64,000 bases of DNA from Daphnia pulex (Eukaryota > Arthropoda > Branchiopoda > Diplostraca > Daphniidae). Below the pieces are notes generated by a model. That model was given only the letters and a program-made list of their open reading frames with translations. It had not been told where the DNA came from and made no database searches. Shown here in pieces: positions 11,726-24,200 of this stretch. The stretch covers positions 8,469,482 to 8,533,481 of the forward strand of contig NC_060028.1 of NCBI RefSeq assembly GCF_021134715.1, read 5' to 3'. The stretch's first letter is position 1. Each line of letters opens with the position of its first letter. The translations under genes and the position numbers were made by a program.

Positions 11726-14251
11726 CTCAAACCTCCGAAATAATCATCTCGCTTTTATTTTTTAATGGTTTTTAAATGCTCGCCGGGGTCGAATTGTTCG
11801 TACGACCTCTTCACCCGCCGCTTTTATTTTTAGATAGGATTTTTTGGTTTAAAAAAGAAAAGGACGACTGGCGAAAAATAATAATAATAAAAATAAAAAC
11901 TTGAAAGACTACCGTTTTTTTGATATTTCTGGAAGGCGATGATTTTGTTTGGCTGTTGTTTCATTGCTGGAACTCACGCAAACTTTTGGAGATTGTGGCC
12001 GCTGTGCGTGGAACACCCTCCTCCCCCCCCCATCGGAAAAAGAGGGAAAACGTGACGAGCATCTGGAAAAGAAAAAGGGAATTTCTTTAAAATAATGATG
12101 CCGACGATTTATTATTTATTATGGAACGTTACGTCAGGAGAAGAGGAGAAAAAAAAAGCTCAAAGGGGGCCATGCCCGCACGGCTCATTGAACTTGGGGC
12201 AGATTGGATGATGAATCGCCCGCGCTGTTGTTCTCCCTTCCACCGTAACCACCAAATTGGTTAGTCCGGTCCAGTCGGTCCGGGGTCCAGTCGCCGGTGC
12301 TAATTGAATATCTCTCCATCTCCTCCTACAACTACCTCCTCCATCGCCGCCATCCATTTTCATCATCATTTCCAAATCTTTGAGATTATCAAGTCGAGCA
12401 AAACTCGGGAGTGAAAGTTTTGGCTCAGCCATCAGTGTGTGTGTGTGCTGTGCTGTGAGGGACCATTAGAGAGGCGTAGCGACTCTAATCCGTAATGAAA
12501 CCGGCTGATACGGACCTGATGGATTTTTTCTGGTCCTCCTCCTCCACGACGCAATCTCGATGGAAACAAAATTTCAAAAGAAATAAATTAATCAGAAAAA
12601 AAAAATATATGAAAATGGCCTTTGGAGCGGCACGACACGCTCCTTTCGCACGGATGGGTTGTGCTGGATTTCGAAATTTTGGCTGCCACATGGATGTAAT
12701 TTTTTGTTTCGCGTTTTTTCATCAAAAATCAGAAACTCGTTTCACCATTTTGTGACAGCAAAAAGGTGAAAATTTCCCTTTTTTTTCTACTCACCCAAAT
12801 AAAAGATAGTCGAGTCAATTTAAAGTGCTAGGAGACAACTGTTTTGAGATCCCTTGAGCTCTTCACGCTTCAATTTCTATCCGATCCATTGTTCTCCATT
12901 TTCCATTGGCGGACTCACTTACGCCGTCCAATAGGATGGGGGAGACCAATCGATCGGGCGGAAGAAGCTTTTCAAATTGGCTTTTACCCCATCCATTCGC
13001 TATGGAAATAAGACTCGGGAAAAGCTCGTCGCTTGTTTTCACGTCCAGCTCCAATCTGCTGGCGACTTTTCTTCTTTTCAACTTTCAACAGCTCTCGTCC
13101 CCCCCTACGGACACGGACAAAAAACAAAAAATGTGCGCATTCCGCAGAAAGGCCACTCTCTTTATTTCTTCTTCTTCTTCTTCTTTCTTCTCTCCTCCAG
13201 TCCCGAAAGAAAAACCGAACATTTTTCAAGTTCTTCTTTCTTTCTTTCGCCGCTGTATTTGCAACAGACACACACAAAAATGAAAGAAACGAAATAATAA
13301 TGGTTTCAATGGAAATGCGGATAAAAAAAGAAGAAGCTTTTTTGAAATGATTTCACGCCAAAAAAGAAAAGAAAAATGAGAAGAGACCAGCGTGCTCATT
13401 TTCGCCCGTTCTTCTCTCTCTCTCTCCCTTTTTTTCCGTCTTTGTTAGACAAACAACAAAAAATCACCAACATCCGCCGCTCACGCGTCTCAAGGACATT
13501 TCGTTTTACTTTATATATTTTTTTAAGACGCCAAAAATGCATTTACTCTTCTTTTCTTGCTTCCATGTTTTCGCGTTGAAAATTTTCCAGCCAACAATCA
13601 CACAAAGAATACGACGAAGGAAAGAGACCCGTGTAGGAACATGAATTGGAAATTAAGTGGAGATTATTTTTTGTGTTTTGTTCCCCGGGTGACGAGGAAA
13701 TGGATCAGATAGTAGCTATAGGATGAACACAAAAGGGGACATGGAGGGGAGACGCGACTCTTTTTCGAGGTGGTAACTGCACAACACGCAAAGACACCGC
13801 AATTTTGCCTGAAAAAAAAAAATCCGCCAACCGGAAAAGGAGGGTCGACTGGCGAGGGAAATGAGAAAAAAAAACCGTCCATCACACACACACACACAAG
13901 ACAAGACAAGACGAGAAAAACCTCAAGGTGAAATGAATCATCGCCTTCCGAAAAAAGAAAAGACACAAGACGGAAGAAGAGAGAATAGCGTGGCAGCAGC
14001 AGCAGCAGCAGAGTATTGCGCTAATCACGATAAAATTCCGCGTGACTTTCTCTTTTTCCGTCTTCATTAACATTTTACACACTCTTCCCAAAAAAGAATC
14101 AAGAAGAAGAAGAAGAGTCTTCCCTCCTCCTTCACCAACAAAGAAAAAGAGAAAATCGGGGGGTTGAATGATTTGTGTTTCCTTTACAAACGTCGGGTCC
14201 CGGCCTCTTTTTTAGAACATTCCAAAGAAAGACGCCAGAGGAGAAGTTAAG

Positions 14252-14274
14252 AAAAAAAAAAAAAAAAAAAAAAA
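14252..14274. repeat. Poly-A tract (A23)
   Basis: A homopolymeric A run without flanking target-site duplication or coding remnants that would mark a retroposed copy. Confidence 0.75.
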
Positions 14275-14631
14275 TCAAAAGATAAAACGTTTTAATCTTT
14301 CTCGGAGGGGGGAAAAAAGGGGGAAACAGGAGAAAGTAGGTTGCGGAGAAAGGGATAAAGATGATGATGGATAAACGAATGACCCCACTCTATTGTTAAC
14401 TAACTAGGAGAAACGACCAACAAACAAAAGGGAAACGGTGAAAGGACATACTCACGCACGCAAAGGGAACCCGCAGTGAATGAACGACCCAGTCAGATGA
14501 AGTACCCAGAAAGAAGCCGAGAAATGTTCTCTCTCTCTCTCTGTGTGTGTGTTATTTGTTTGATAGGCGACCCGCCTATCGTGTGGTAGAATCGTCGTCG
14601 TGAAGTCGTGAGGTCCGGCTCACAAATCTTT

Positions 14632-17510
14632 TTAGGAAGCTCGCTGGGCCGTGGCTGGTGCAGGTGATTTGGCCAGGTCGTTGCTGGCGCCAGTATTGGC
14701 GGCGGGAGCCATCGCCTTCGAAGAAGAAGAAGAAGAAGAAGAAGGACCTGCTGAGTAGGTCAGTCGAAGGCATCCGATGAGATAGCACAGCCGCAGGGCC
14801 AGCTCCCAATTGAGGGTCACATAATCCATGATATCGGAAGGCTCAAGGAGCAGGAGAGATGGCCCGTCCACTTCGTACTGGAGAAGGCGATCGGCCAGGG
14901 GACGACAATCGGTGGACTGGAGGAAGCGCCAAACGTCGCCGGCCCGCCATTTCTCCAGCGCAGGATCGGCGAGTTCCAGTCGACGGAAAACGGGCGCTGG
15001 AGTCTTTTCTTCAACAACAGCCGGAGCCGGATGATGCGGTGCTTGACTCGGACGGCGATCTTCATCCGCACTGGCATGAGTGAGAGTCATCAGCGGAATC
15101 GGATTCTTTCTCGGACGTCCACGCCTCTTCTTGGCGGCTGGTTCCTCAGGATCGCAAATTATCTGTGGCTGCTGCTGCTGCTGCTGCACTGGATGATGTG
15201 ATTGATCACCTGCCGCATCGTCATCGTCTTCATCGTCGCTGTGTTCGGCCGATTCAATGGCTGCCAGCGAGGCCGGACCCAATTTGGCGGAACTGTTATG
15301 TTGCTGCTGGAGTTCGGCGGCTGTCACCAGGTCCATTCCGGTCGGGAGGCTCTTGATGATGTCCACAAAACGTCGATGGCGCCAATTGGGGGCTTTCTTC
15401 TTGTGCTGCCAAACGGTTTTGGCCAAAATGCAGCAACGGTGCGGACACGGATCGCCCACCAATTCCGGAGCGAACAAGTACGGACAGCACTGGAGCTTGC
15501 CGCAGACCCAGCGACAGTATTCGGGTACGTCAGCGGCCGTCGAGGCCATCGGCACCGTCCCACGATACGTCGTCTGCCTGTACTTGGCTTTCAGCGGCTC
15601 CAGTTGCGTTCCAGGCGGAAGCGGATCGTTCGGCTCGCCCTGCAATTGTTTCAAAACGCTTCCAGGTTTGTAGGCGCCGTTGAGCAAGAGCGACAGAACT
15701 TCTTTCATCATCAAACTGATGGGCCCTGGACCTACGCTTCGAGGAAGAGCCGCCACGCGGATGCGACTCAGTAGAGGCCCAGTGAAACACCGGAAGTTGA
15801 AATAGATTTTCGGACACCAGTAAGAGATTCCGCCCGATCCGACCGGAGTTGATTCCACTGGCTCCGGGTTCTGTTCGGTTGAACTTGTTGATTCCTGGCA
15901 TTTCTCTTCCGTCTCGATCGGATTCCCTTCGGGGATCGTTGGCGGATGTTCCGTTGACGGCGGAGGAATTACGGGTGGCGCTACCAACGACCAGCCGCTG
16001 TCATCACACCAACCAATTGGAAATAATTCTTGACTGGACACGGGCGCGAGAAATTCAAGCGGATGGCCGCCATCCGCCTCCGATTCCTTTTCCATGCGGA
16101 TGCGTAAGAGTGTCCCCGATCGCTCAATGGTCGTTATGACGCCAACACAAACTTCCGTCGGTTTCCATGGGTTGACAACCTCCATGGCCATGCCCTTCAA
16201 GAAGCCGGATTCGTTTTCTTCGTCATTTGTCTGACTGCCGGAATCACTCACTTCCGGGCGGAAAACAGTTTCGACAAAGCAAATAAATTGGCCTTCCGCT
16301 TCTTGACCGTCATCTGATTGCGGGTCAAATCGGATGAGTAATCGTTGCGGATCCACTACTTCGATAACTGTTGCCGGTCGTAAGGCGACTGGATTGGACG
16401 GATCGAGCGTTTCAATGCGGTCGCCAACGTTGCAGCAATGAGCCGGAACTTCTTGATGCAACTGCCATGGTTTACCGGTCATATTGAGGAGCTCGGCTGC
16501 CATGGTCGACCAGTTGTCATCTTCAAACTGCGAACGGATTTTTCCCGGCGGATTAAAGTTCCACTTAGGTGACTGCGAGGCGGCCCACCCTTGCCAGTGC
16601 AACCGAGGAGAAAGGCAAAATAGCCATTCGTGCTGTTGTTCTTCTATTCCATCGTTTACCAACGGCGAGTTCGTTGGTAGAATATATTTGAGCAACAGTC
16701 GGCCGCCAACATTGCGCATTACTGTAGCCGGCCAGACGGTGCGGGGTTCGTGCGAGTCTTCGACTTCGATCGTCATGCCAGTTTTCATTTGTTGAGCGGG
16801 GCTGAGTAACGAGGCTTCACAGTCGGCCGCTTTGTGCTCCTCTAGGAGAGAAGCGATAGCTCCTGATCTGAGGGGTTTCAAATCGGCTGGCGGCTCCAAC
16901 GGCCATCCTCGGCTGCTGCTGTAGCCCACAGGGTGGATTTCCACTGACGATGGGTCGGTCCAGATTTCATTCGAGTCTTCTCGTCCAACATGCTTCAATC
17001 TAAGCACAATACAAATCCGTGGATTTCCACTGTATCACCTTGAGAAATAATTCAAATTTCTCTTCGCACAATAACAGCAGCTTTTCGTAAGGAAAAGCTG
17101 TGGGTGTTTCAAGATTTGTACATGGAAGGCGGGAACATTGAAAGCATGCAATATGACGGGGTAGCACATGCTAAAAATTTGGGTTTCTTTTCGCAGGAAA
17201 CTTACCTAAGAAATGGTCCACACTTCAGGGTAACATTGGCCAGCCAGAACCTGGGCCGTTGACTAGTCTGGACTTCCACCATCATCCCCACCTCAAGCAG
17301 ACTTTGCTGACTATTGTCCACCTAAGTGGTTAAGAAAATGTGATGTTACGACAGCCAAAAAAAATTTTTATTGAAGGAAACACACATTGATGAAAGTAAA
17401 GAAACACAACTTACATGCTGGAAGGCAAAGTTTGGCGCCGCTTCCAGCTCCCTGCTTTCTAGGTACCGGTCCCAATCGAATTTATCTTTGGAATCTGTTT
17501 CGCGAAACAT
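14632..17510 (-). CDS. Sfmbt: Sfmbt: four-MBT-repeat, SLED and SAM Polycomb-type repressor
   Basis: Nuclear methyl-lysine reader; family members act in PhoRC/Polycomb repression. Three coding exons: 17415-17510, 17206-17321, 14632-16999, phases consistent, 859 residues (human SFMBT1, from memory, is about this size). Exon 1 starts MFRETDSKDKFDWDRYLES, the usual opening of MBT repeat 1, and an in-frame stop lies upstream of this ATG. Four MBT repeats fill about residues 10-450. The SLED domain (YWCPKIYFNFRCFTGP) spans about 460-575. Then come an acidic/Gln region, an AT-hook-like RRGRPRKNP near 695, a SAM domain (WRAGDVWRFLQSTDC) at about 752-817 and a Ser/Ala tail with a (GAA)n-encoded poly-Ser. 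The N-terminal FCS zinc finger of Drosophila Sfmbt is not encoded here, as in vertebrate SFMBT1/2. Its start is about 740 bp downstream of the next gene's stop, same strand. Confidence 0.93.
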
Positions 17511-18251
17511 GAAAAAGTTATCACGAGCCACAAGACGTGGAATATTTAGATCAATCTTTATTTACCACGTAATGAATCCATTATTATATTAATTCACCCG
17601 AGCATAGAGCGAAAAAGATTTCAAAATTAATTGTGTATTATTCAAGCCCAAATTTCTCTCACCAGCTACTCACAACAGCCAGTTATTCATATCGTCTGCA
17701 TGACGTTGCCAAATCTCAAAATTCATTTCTCCATCGAGCGGTTTTCTAATCTTTTTCCATTCTTTTCTCACAAATTGGCGATTTCTACACAGATTGCACG
17801 AATGCACGCACATACCAATCACTCAGAAATGATGCACGAGAAAATTTCTAGCCTTGAGGATAAAATATTGCGAAATGATGAAGTATAATAACACGAAAAA
17901 AAACAAGAATAATTGAGATTCGAAATTTCACGCACAAAAAAAAGAAACTGCAAAAGAATCTGGTATTTTGTTATTATTCAGTTTATTAATATTTTTTTCT
18001 TTATCCATTATATAGCATTTCAGAGAAAACGGGCCATTATATATTTACTTTCTCCTTTATCTCGCGTAATGGAGGGTTCGGATAAGAAGAAAACTACTAC
18101 CGGCACTGACGGACGAATGGACTGGAGTATCGAACGGGTTTTTTATTTATTTTTTCTATTGCGTAGGATGATCCTGGCTGGACATGTGCGTTTCTCTGTC
18201 TTTGTCACTAGACCGACAAAGTCGTTATCGAAAATCCGATGCAATGCGATA
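17511..18251. promoter_or_regulatory. Short intergenic space between C11orf54-like and Sfmbt
   Basis: About 740 bp, A/T-rich, that must hold the 3' end of the C11orf54-like gene and the promoter or 5' UTR of Sfmbt. Two overlapping minus-strand AATAAA signals occur at 18142-18151. No TATA box or further exon is evident. Confidence 0.5.
18142..18151 (-). terminator. Polyadenylation signals of the C11orf54-like gene
   Basis: Two overlapping AATAAA hexamers on the minus strand, about 100 bp after the stop codon of the upstream gene. Confidence 0.55.
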
Positions 18252-20137
18252 TCAATCACGACCGATGCCATGGGTCTGTGACGGCCGATCAATGCGGAAG
18301 AGGCGCTCAGCTGGCGTGAAGTAGCCCTCGTAGACAACTGTTTCTGGACTGACGTCCTCGTGATAGTGGCCGCCTTCGCCGTGAGTGGAAAAGCAATGAG
18401 TGTGCTCCACCCGTAGATCCAGCCCCTGCAAATCCAACGCGGGAAATCCAGTCATTTCATTGGAAAAAAGGCAAAGAATAAATCAAGGCAACTACACAAG
18501 TATATACACATAAAAATCGGCCAGCTGGATAAAAAAGCTCTGGCAACTTTCAATCCATTCAAATGATTACGGGGTCGTGCGAGATGAACACGCTGAGGTT
18601 AATCAATGGCCCGGTGGCGTTGTAGAAGTGGAGCCAGTTGTTCACATCGGCGTCCGTCTGCAACGGACACGGGGAAAAGTCGGGCATGATGTGTAACCTG
18701 TTCAATGGATTATTTGGTTAGACGGCGCTCTCTGAATACACAATCACCCGCCACAACTTCTTATCTGCATAATGCAGAAAGAGAGAGACAGATAGATATA
18801 TATGTACCTACCTGGCTTGGCCGTTTTCCAGCATGAACACGCCCCCCATACCTGCGCTTTCAAAAATGATTTGAAAAAGAGCATTTCAAGTGTCGGATAA
18901 ATTTTATGAACTGTCGTGAAACGAAGGAATTCAAACGAGAAAAAATACAAAAAGAAAAACAAAATTTTAATCTGACCGACTGGTTTATCGCCGTAACGCT
19001 CTCGAAGGGTGTTGCGCATGCAGGTAACAAAGTTGTCTGGGCCGGTACGTTTTTGGCAGCGGATTCTGAGGACGGGCGTACGGGGGAGTCCGCGGGAGAC
19101 CAACAGGTTATTGAGCAAAGAGCAGCGAGTCTGTTTCGGCGGCACGACGTGCAGAATTCTCCGGCCGGCCGGATCGACTGTGGCCAATCGGGTCCCGTTG
19201 TCGACGACCAGGCTGCTCTTGCCGGCCACCAGCGAGAGCGACAGATTAGTCATCATTTCGCAGTTGGTTTCCAGATGTTGCCACGGTCCGGCTCCGGCTC
19301 CAATCATCGAAACTGTGCCGTCCTTGACGTTCATGACGGCCGGCAAATCGGCCAGATCGTAGATTCGATCGCGATGGACCGTTGGCACCAAATAAGGAAC
19401 GCCACCTAAATCTACCAAAGATGGATCGCCACCTAAACCTAAATATCATTGCCATTGTAATGATAACCGTTGATATGATGCAGTGCGTATGCTGCCAGCA
19501 ACTATCAAGCCATTTACATAACCGAAAAAATAAAACAGGTTCAGAATTATGACTACAAATCCTTCCGGCAATTCTGACAACCGAGGGCGTATAAACTCCA
19601 GCATAAAATGTCGCTGAACTTTCCAGGGCGATGTATAAAAACGCCATGAAAAATGGGTCAAAACAAAAATAACTTTTGAGGGAAACAAAAAACTAAAAGA
19701 CATTCTTGAAATGTTTGCTTTGAATGTATCAGATGGCGGTGTTCGATATTCTGCCTCTAGGCAACTCAAAATTCAATAGAAATAGTCATCTGAAAATGGA
19801 GGCCAGATTTGTTGGTAGTACTGATGAATCCATGGTCATTGTTATACTCAAAAGAATTTGATTTTAGTAGGTCATGTGTCATTTCATGTCAGGAAAGAGG
19901 GAATCAAGAGAGAAACCAATATAGGAAATGTCTCAAATAGTATATACCAGGTGCAGTTAGGTGGAACGGAGATTGGCTCAGATCTGGACAGTCGACGACA
20001 TCCACTTGGACAAAAGCGAAATGTAAGGCGAGGCCTTGACGAAGGACATGGGCCAGCTCGTCCAGCGGAGGCACGTGCAGTTGGCAGCTTTCCAGTGGCC
20101 AGCCTTTTCGGTTGGCGTCGTCGTGCTCGTCGCCCAT
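18252..20137 (-). CDS. C11orf54: C11orf54/PTD012 homologue (DUF1907 zinc hydrolase-like protein)
   Basis: Soluble protein of the DUF1907 family; the human member PTD012 is a zinc-containing protein with ester hydrolase activity in vitro, and its physiological substrate is unsettled. Five coding exons: 19948-20137, 18977-19438, 18812-18851, 18571-18697, 18252-18425; all junction phases fit, 330 residues (human 315). Along the protein: VDVVDCPDLSQSPF (about 45-60), VDLGGVPYLVPT, the glycine-rich GAGAGPW, RTGPDNFVTCMRNTL, MGGVFMLENG, and a C-terminal VEHTHCFSTHGEGGHYHED holding the expected His zinc ligands, ending SQTHGIGRD. The N-terminus is slightly longer than in human. Intron 1 is about 510 bp, the rest short. 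Confidence 0.93.
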
Positions 20138-21201
20138 TTTGGAAGGAGAAGAAGAAGAAGTTTGTTGTTGTTCACTTTTATGGCCGACAAGTCTCGATGA
20201 TCGATTCGCTCGAATTTGGCACACGACTACAAGATACTCTGACAAAGTTGGGCGATAAGATCAAAACCAAAACGACGATGGGCTCTGCTGACGTGTCCAA
20301 ATCGATTCACGAGGCGAGTGATAGTCCCGCTCATAATCAGCAGCGTCAATAACATCCCATATGATAAAAACAGACGCCCAAAAACACCTGAAAACACCGT
20401 CGAAAAATCCCAACAACAACAACAACCGTGACTCCCTCTATCCGCTCGACGGCAAAGCTTTCTTTCCATTTTCACGAATCCAAAACACAACCAAAGAATC
20501 GATTTCTAAAAGAATAACCTCGTTTCTGTTCCATCTCTTCTTTATAAAAGAGAAAAACGACGAGGGCTTACGTAACAGGAAAGGCGAGCTCTATGGTTTA
20601 TTTGTTAGTCTTCGTTTAAGGGGGGGGGGGTTGTTACAACAACAACAACAAAGCTGAAGAACCGGGAAAAGTTGAGTACAGTCTAGAAAGAAAAAGTAAA
20701 ATAAAATAAATATAAACACTTCGCCTTCCAGGTCGAAACAATAAACACGAAATTCGACAAACACTGTGGTTCTTTCATCCGACAGACGTCAATGGCTCCG
20801 AAGCGTTACGAGAGGTGGTGACAGCACATTTTACAGCAGCAGCAACAACATAATATTATAACAACCAACCTAAATTATACCGTGTCTACCAGATTAATTC
20901 AACACCAACAACGTACCTTGCTGTATAACCGGGCCTGAATGCAAGAATGGGATTATACTGTTCCGAGTTCAAACCAAATCAGAAGAAATAGAAAAATGTG
21001 TGACTTTGTGTGCGTGTGTGTTTGTGCACGGCATTCAAAATCGAGTGAGTGAGCTTGAATTTGTTATAACCCAATCAGTTAAATTTGCTTATCGGGAGTG
21101 GGGGGAGGGGGGTGGAAGCGGGGGAAAAAAAATCCACAAATTCAAAGGCTCTAAATGTGATTTTGTTTGCACGTTGTTGTAGTGTTAGACTAAATTGAAT
21201 T
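20138..21201. other. Intergenic spacer
   Basis: Region between the C11orf54-like start codon and the CCHamide receptor stop codon. It contains a G9-10 run near 20620, (CAA)n runs and A/T-rich sequence. I see no exon. Confidence 0.55.
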
Positions 21202-24200
21202 TCAGCAACTCGATTGTTTGTCCAGCGGCGCCTGCGGTTGCTGCTGTTGATGGATTTCTTTGAGCGGGATTGCGTCGGCGTTTCGGTGATTCTCGTTGTG
21301 ATTGCGACGGTTGACGGACGTGCTGATGGTGTTTTGTCGCCGACTGTTTGAGCGGTGAGTGATGACGGTGGGGTCGTCCGACATGAGGGCGGTGCCAGCC
21401 CCGCGGCTATTATTGCCTGCGCACATTGAGCCGCCGCAGTAGCTGACCGGCCCGGAGCGACTGATGATGGATCCGTCGCGATCAGCGCTGCAGCAGCAGA
21501 GCAGTCGGTTGAAATGTTTGCGAAAGCTGGTGCTGACGCAATAGAGGGCGATGGGGTTGATGCAGGAATTGATGTAAGCCAGGACGAAGCCGGCGATCTT
21601 TAGCGTGTGCCAAAAACCGTTGTACTGCTGCAGAGCCGCCGGATGGAAGTAGAACCAAAGGAAGAAGACGTGGATCGGCAGGAAGCAGACGGCAAACAGG
21701 ACCACAAACGACTATGTACAACCAGCGCGAGCCAAAGGTTAATGCACAACATCCCGACATTGGCGAATACAAATAGAAAGAACAACAGCGCGATATTAGA
21801 GAGTCGACGTGATCCGGACGGATATAATTGGATATATCGCAATATATAGCAGAGTAACACTCACAAACAATGATGAAGTATGTCTGGAAATAGGAACAAG
21901 AAAAAAAGGCACTTACCAGCACCATCTTTGCGAGTTTGCGACGTGCTCGATTCTGGTTCGGTTGTTGTTGTTGCTGGATCAAAAGAGCTGGATCGGTCTG
22001 GTGTGTATGTGCGTCCCACGCCGCCGATTATCAACAAAGAAAGTTACAAGAGTGACGACTCGTAGAAAAAAGGCGAAATTTATTTTGAATAGAGAGAGCA
22101 CTCTAATCGCGAAAATACTACTAGTAGCACTTTTGTCGTGAATAGTCCGACCGAGAAAAATGTTCTTCCCCAACTTGGAAATTTTCAATGGCCAATTAAA
22201 CGAAGCGAATCTTTAAGCCTCATCTTCAAGGGGGGGTTCAAAGAGGCGTATCAGCTGATGTTTTATATTGGACTGACAGGTTTTTCGGTTGATGAAAATT
22301 TCACAAATGGCGATGGGTTTTTTTTAAACCAGCCGCTGTCCCATCGAATAGAGTCTGAGCCGGAATTACACGACGTTGATGAAGAGATTAAAAATAATCC
22401 CAACGTGACGGAGATTAAATTGCTGCCGTTATCTCTATTTCTCTAACGTGATTTTTTCTATTTCCAACTTCTTCTTTTTATTTCACTCTTTTAGTTTGGC
22501 CCAAAGTAGCCTGGAACACATCGACGCATTGGACCATTAAAACAAGTTGTTAAAAAGTTTATCTATAGTTTGACACTCGTATTAAAAAAAAAAAACAAGT
22601 TATTTTAAAGAAAAATAGAAAACTTTCAACTGTAAGAAATTTTAAGTTTTTTCTGCTGGGGCGTGTTTTTTCCTAGTGAAAGTCTATCGAGAAAAACAAA
22701 AGTCATAAAATAAAAGGAAAAAATCGACCATATGGTACCGTACGCGGCCGCTAGCCTACATATATGTGTGCCTGTGCCCGTCTGGTTCACTCTAGCGTAA
22801 CTGCGTTCTTCCGCCTCAGATTTGTTAAGAGACGGAAGAGAGTGGGCTGCTGGAAATTCTCCTTTCGGTTGGCGATGACGATAAAACAATACGACACCGA
22901 TGCTGTGAGAGTGTGTTGGGCGTGGCGGCCTCGGAACTGCTGCAGCAGCAGCAGCCACAAGTTTTCTGTACGACACGGGACGTTAAAAGCCCAACTGGAT
23001 ATATCCTGGATGTTGGAACTAGCTTCCCTCTCACCAAAGAAAAATGCTCCGCATAACACTGAGCTCCTCCATGCCGAGTGCCTTTTTCTGTAACGGTAGG
23101 GTATACACACCTCGTCGCCTATTCTACTCGGCCGCCATCTGTCCAAGATGATTCGATCGTGCCAATGAAAGAGATATGCCCAGCTGTCCTACTACTCTAA
23201 AAACAAGAAAATATACTATAAAGGAGAAAGACACAGAGGTGTGTGTTGAGAGAGAGAGAGAACTTTTCAGATTCCCAGTTAAGCGACATCCATTCAAGTT
23301 TTCTTCGTACAACGCCGTGCACGTATTACATCGCGGTTGAGATCTTTCAGCGACTGCTGGCCACCAGGATAGACTTCAAAAAGGACCATCTCCCCATAGG
23401 GTCTTTCACATTCTCTGTCCGGCTCTCTCGTTTTCCGCTTTTGTGTTTAACGAAGGCGACGCTCGACTTCCAACATTTGCTGCCTGGCACACGGTGGACG
23501 CTGGGCAACAATGGACCCAACCTGAACACACGGGGACCTGAACAATCGGTCGGGAACGACGGTCAGCTTCTCTTCTTATTCCCGGCGCTTTGACAAGAAT
23601 AAGAAATTCAAATTTATGCCCAGGCGAACAATACGTTCGCATCACAAGAATATTCCAAGTTGGATCGGTTCATAATCAAATACGGCTGCCAGCTCCATCA
23701 CATGGCATTAAATCATATTGGAATTTCGGAGAAGTAAGTACGTGAATTGTCTATACCTTGTTGGTGGAAGAAGCATCCGCAGGATATCGATGACGCACCG
23801 ATGCGGTTGTTGTCAACGTCGCTTGCCCAGGGATATTCTGGACGCTATTCAAGAAAGAAGGAAATGAAACATTTGGTTCTCAATTACGGAATGGAAATCT
23901 GTGAATTAATTGAACCTGCGCAGGAGATGGTAGGCCATGATTACGTAAAAAGTTCCGATGGTGAGTAACGGTAGGCAGTAGTGGAGTAGAAAGCGGAGTA
24001 GGATGACAAGTTTGGGGTAGTTGGGTCCGAGTTCGGGAGGAAATGGGTAGCAGATGTAAATGTCGTTGAACATGGGCCCGATGAAGGTCCCGTTGGCGTC
24101 CATTTCCCTTTCTTCATCCGGAATCTTGGAGCCGTTGGCCTTCATCAAATGGGAAAACATGGCGGCCGGGGTGGCCAGTATCAAAGAAGTCACCCAGATG

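Larger units (their letters stand above)
10828..14631. other. Non-coding, simple-repeat-rich region upstream of the first candidate exons
   Basis: About 3.8 kb between the candidate secreted exon and the Sfmbt stop codon. It contains (AAAT)n, (GT)n, (TTC)n, (CA)n and A23 repeats. Open frames are low-complexity and no exon is supported. A minus-strand frame starting MAEPKLSLPSFARLD at 12432 was noted but has no convincing splice context. Confidence 0.5.

Noticed and set aside
14828..15774. Several plus-strand frames of 60-190 codons opposite Sfmbt
   Set aside because: Shadow frames of the Sfmbt coding exon; no own splice signals or family features.
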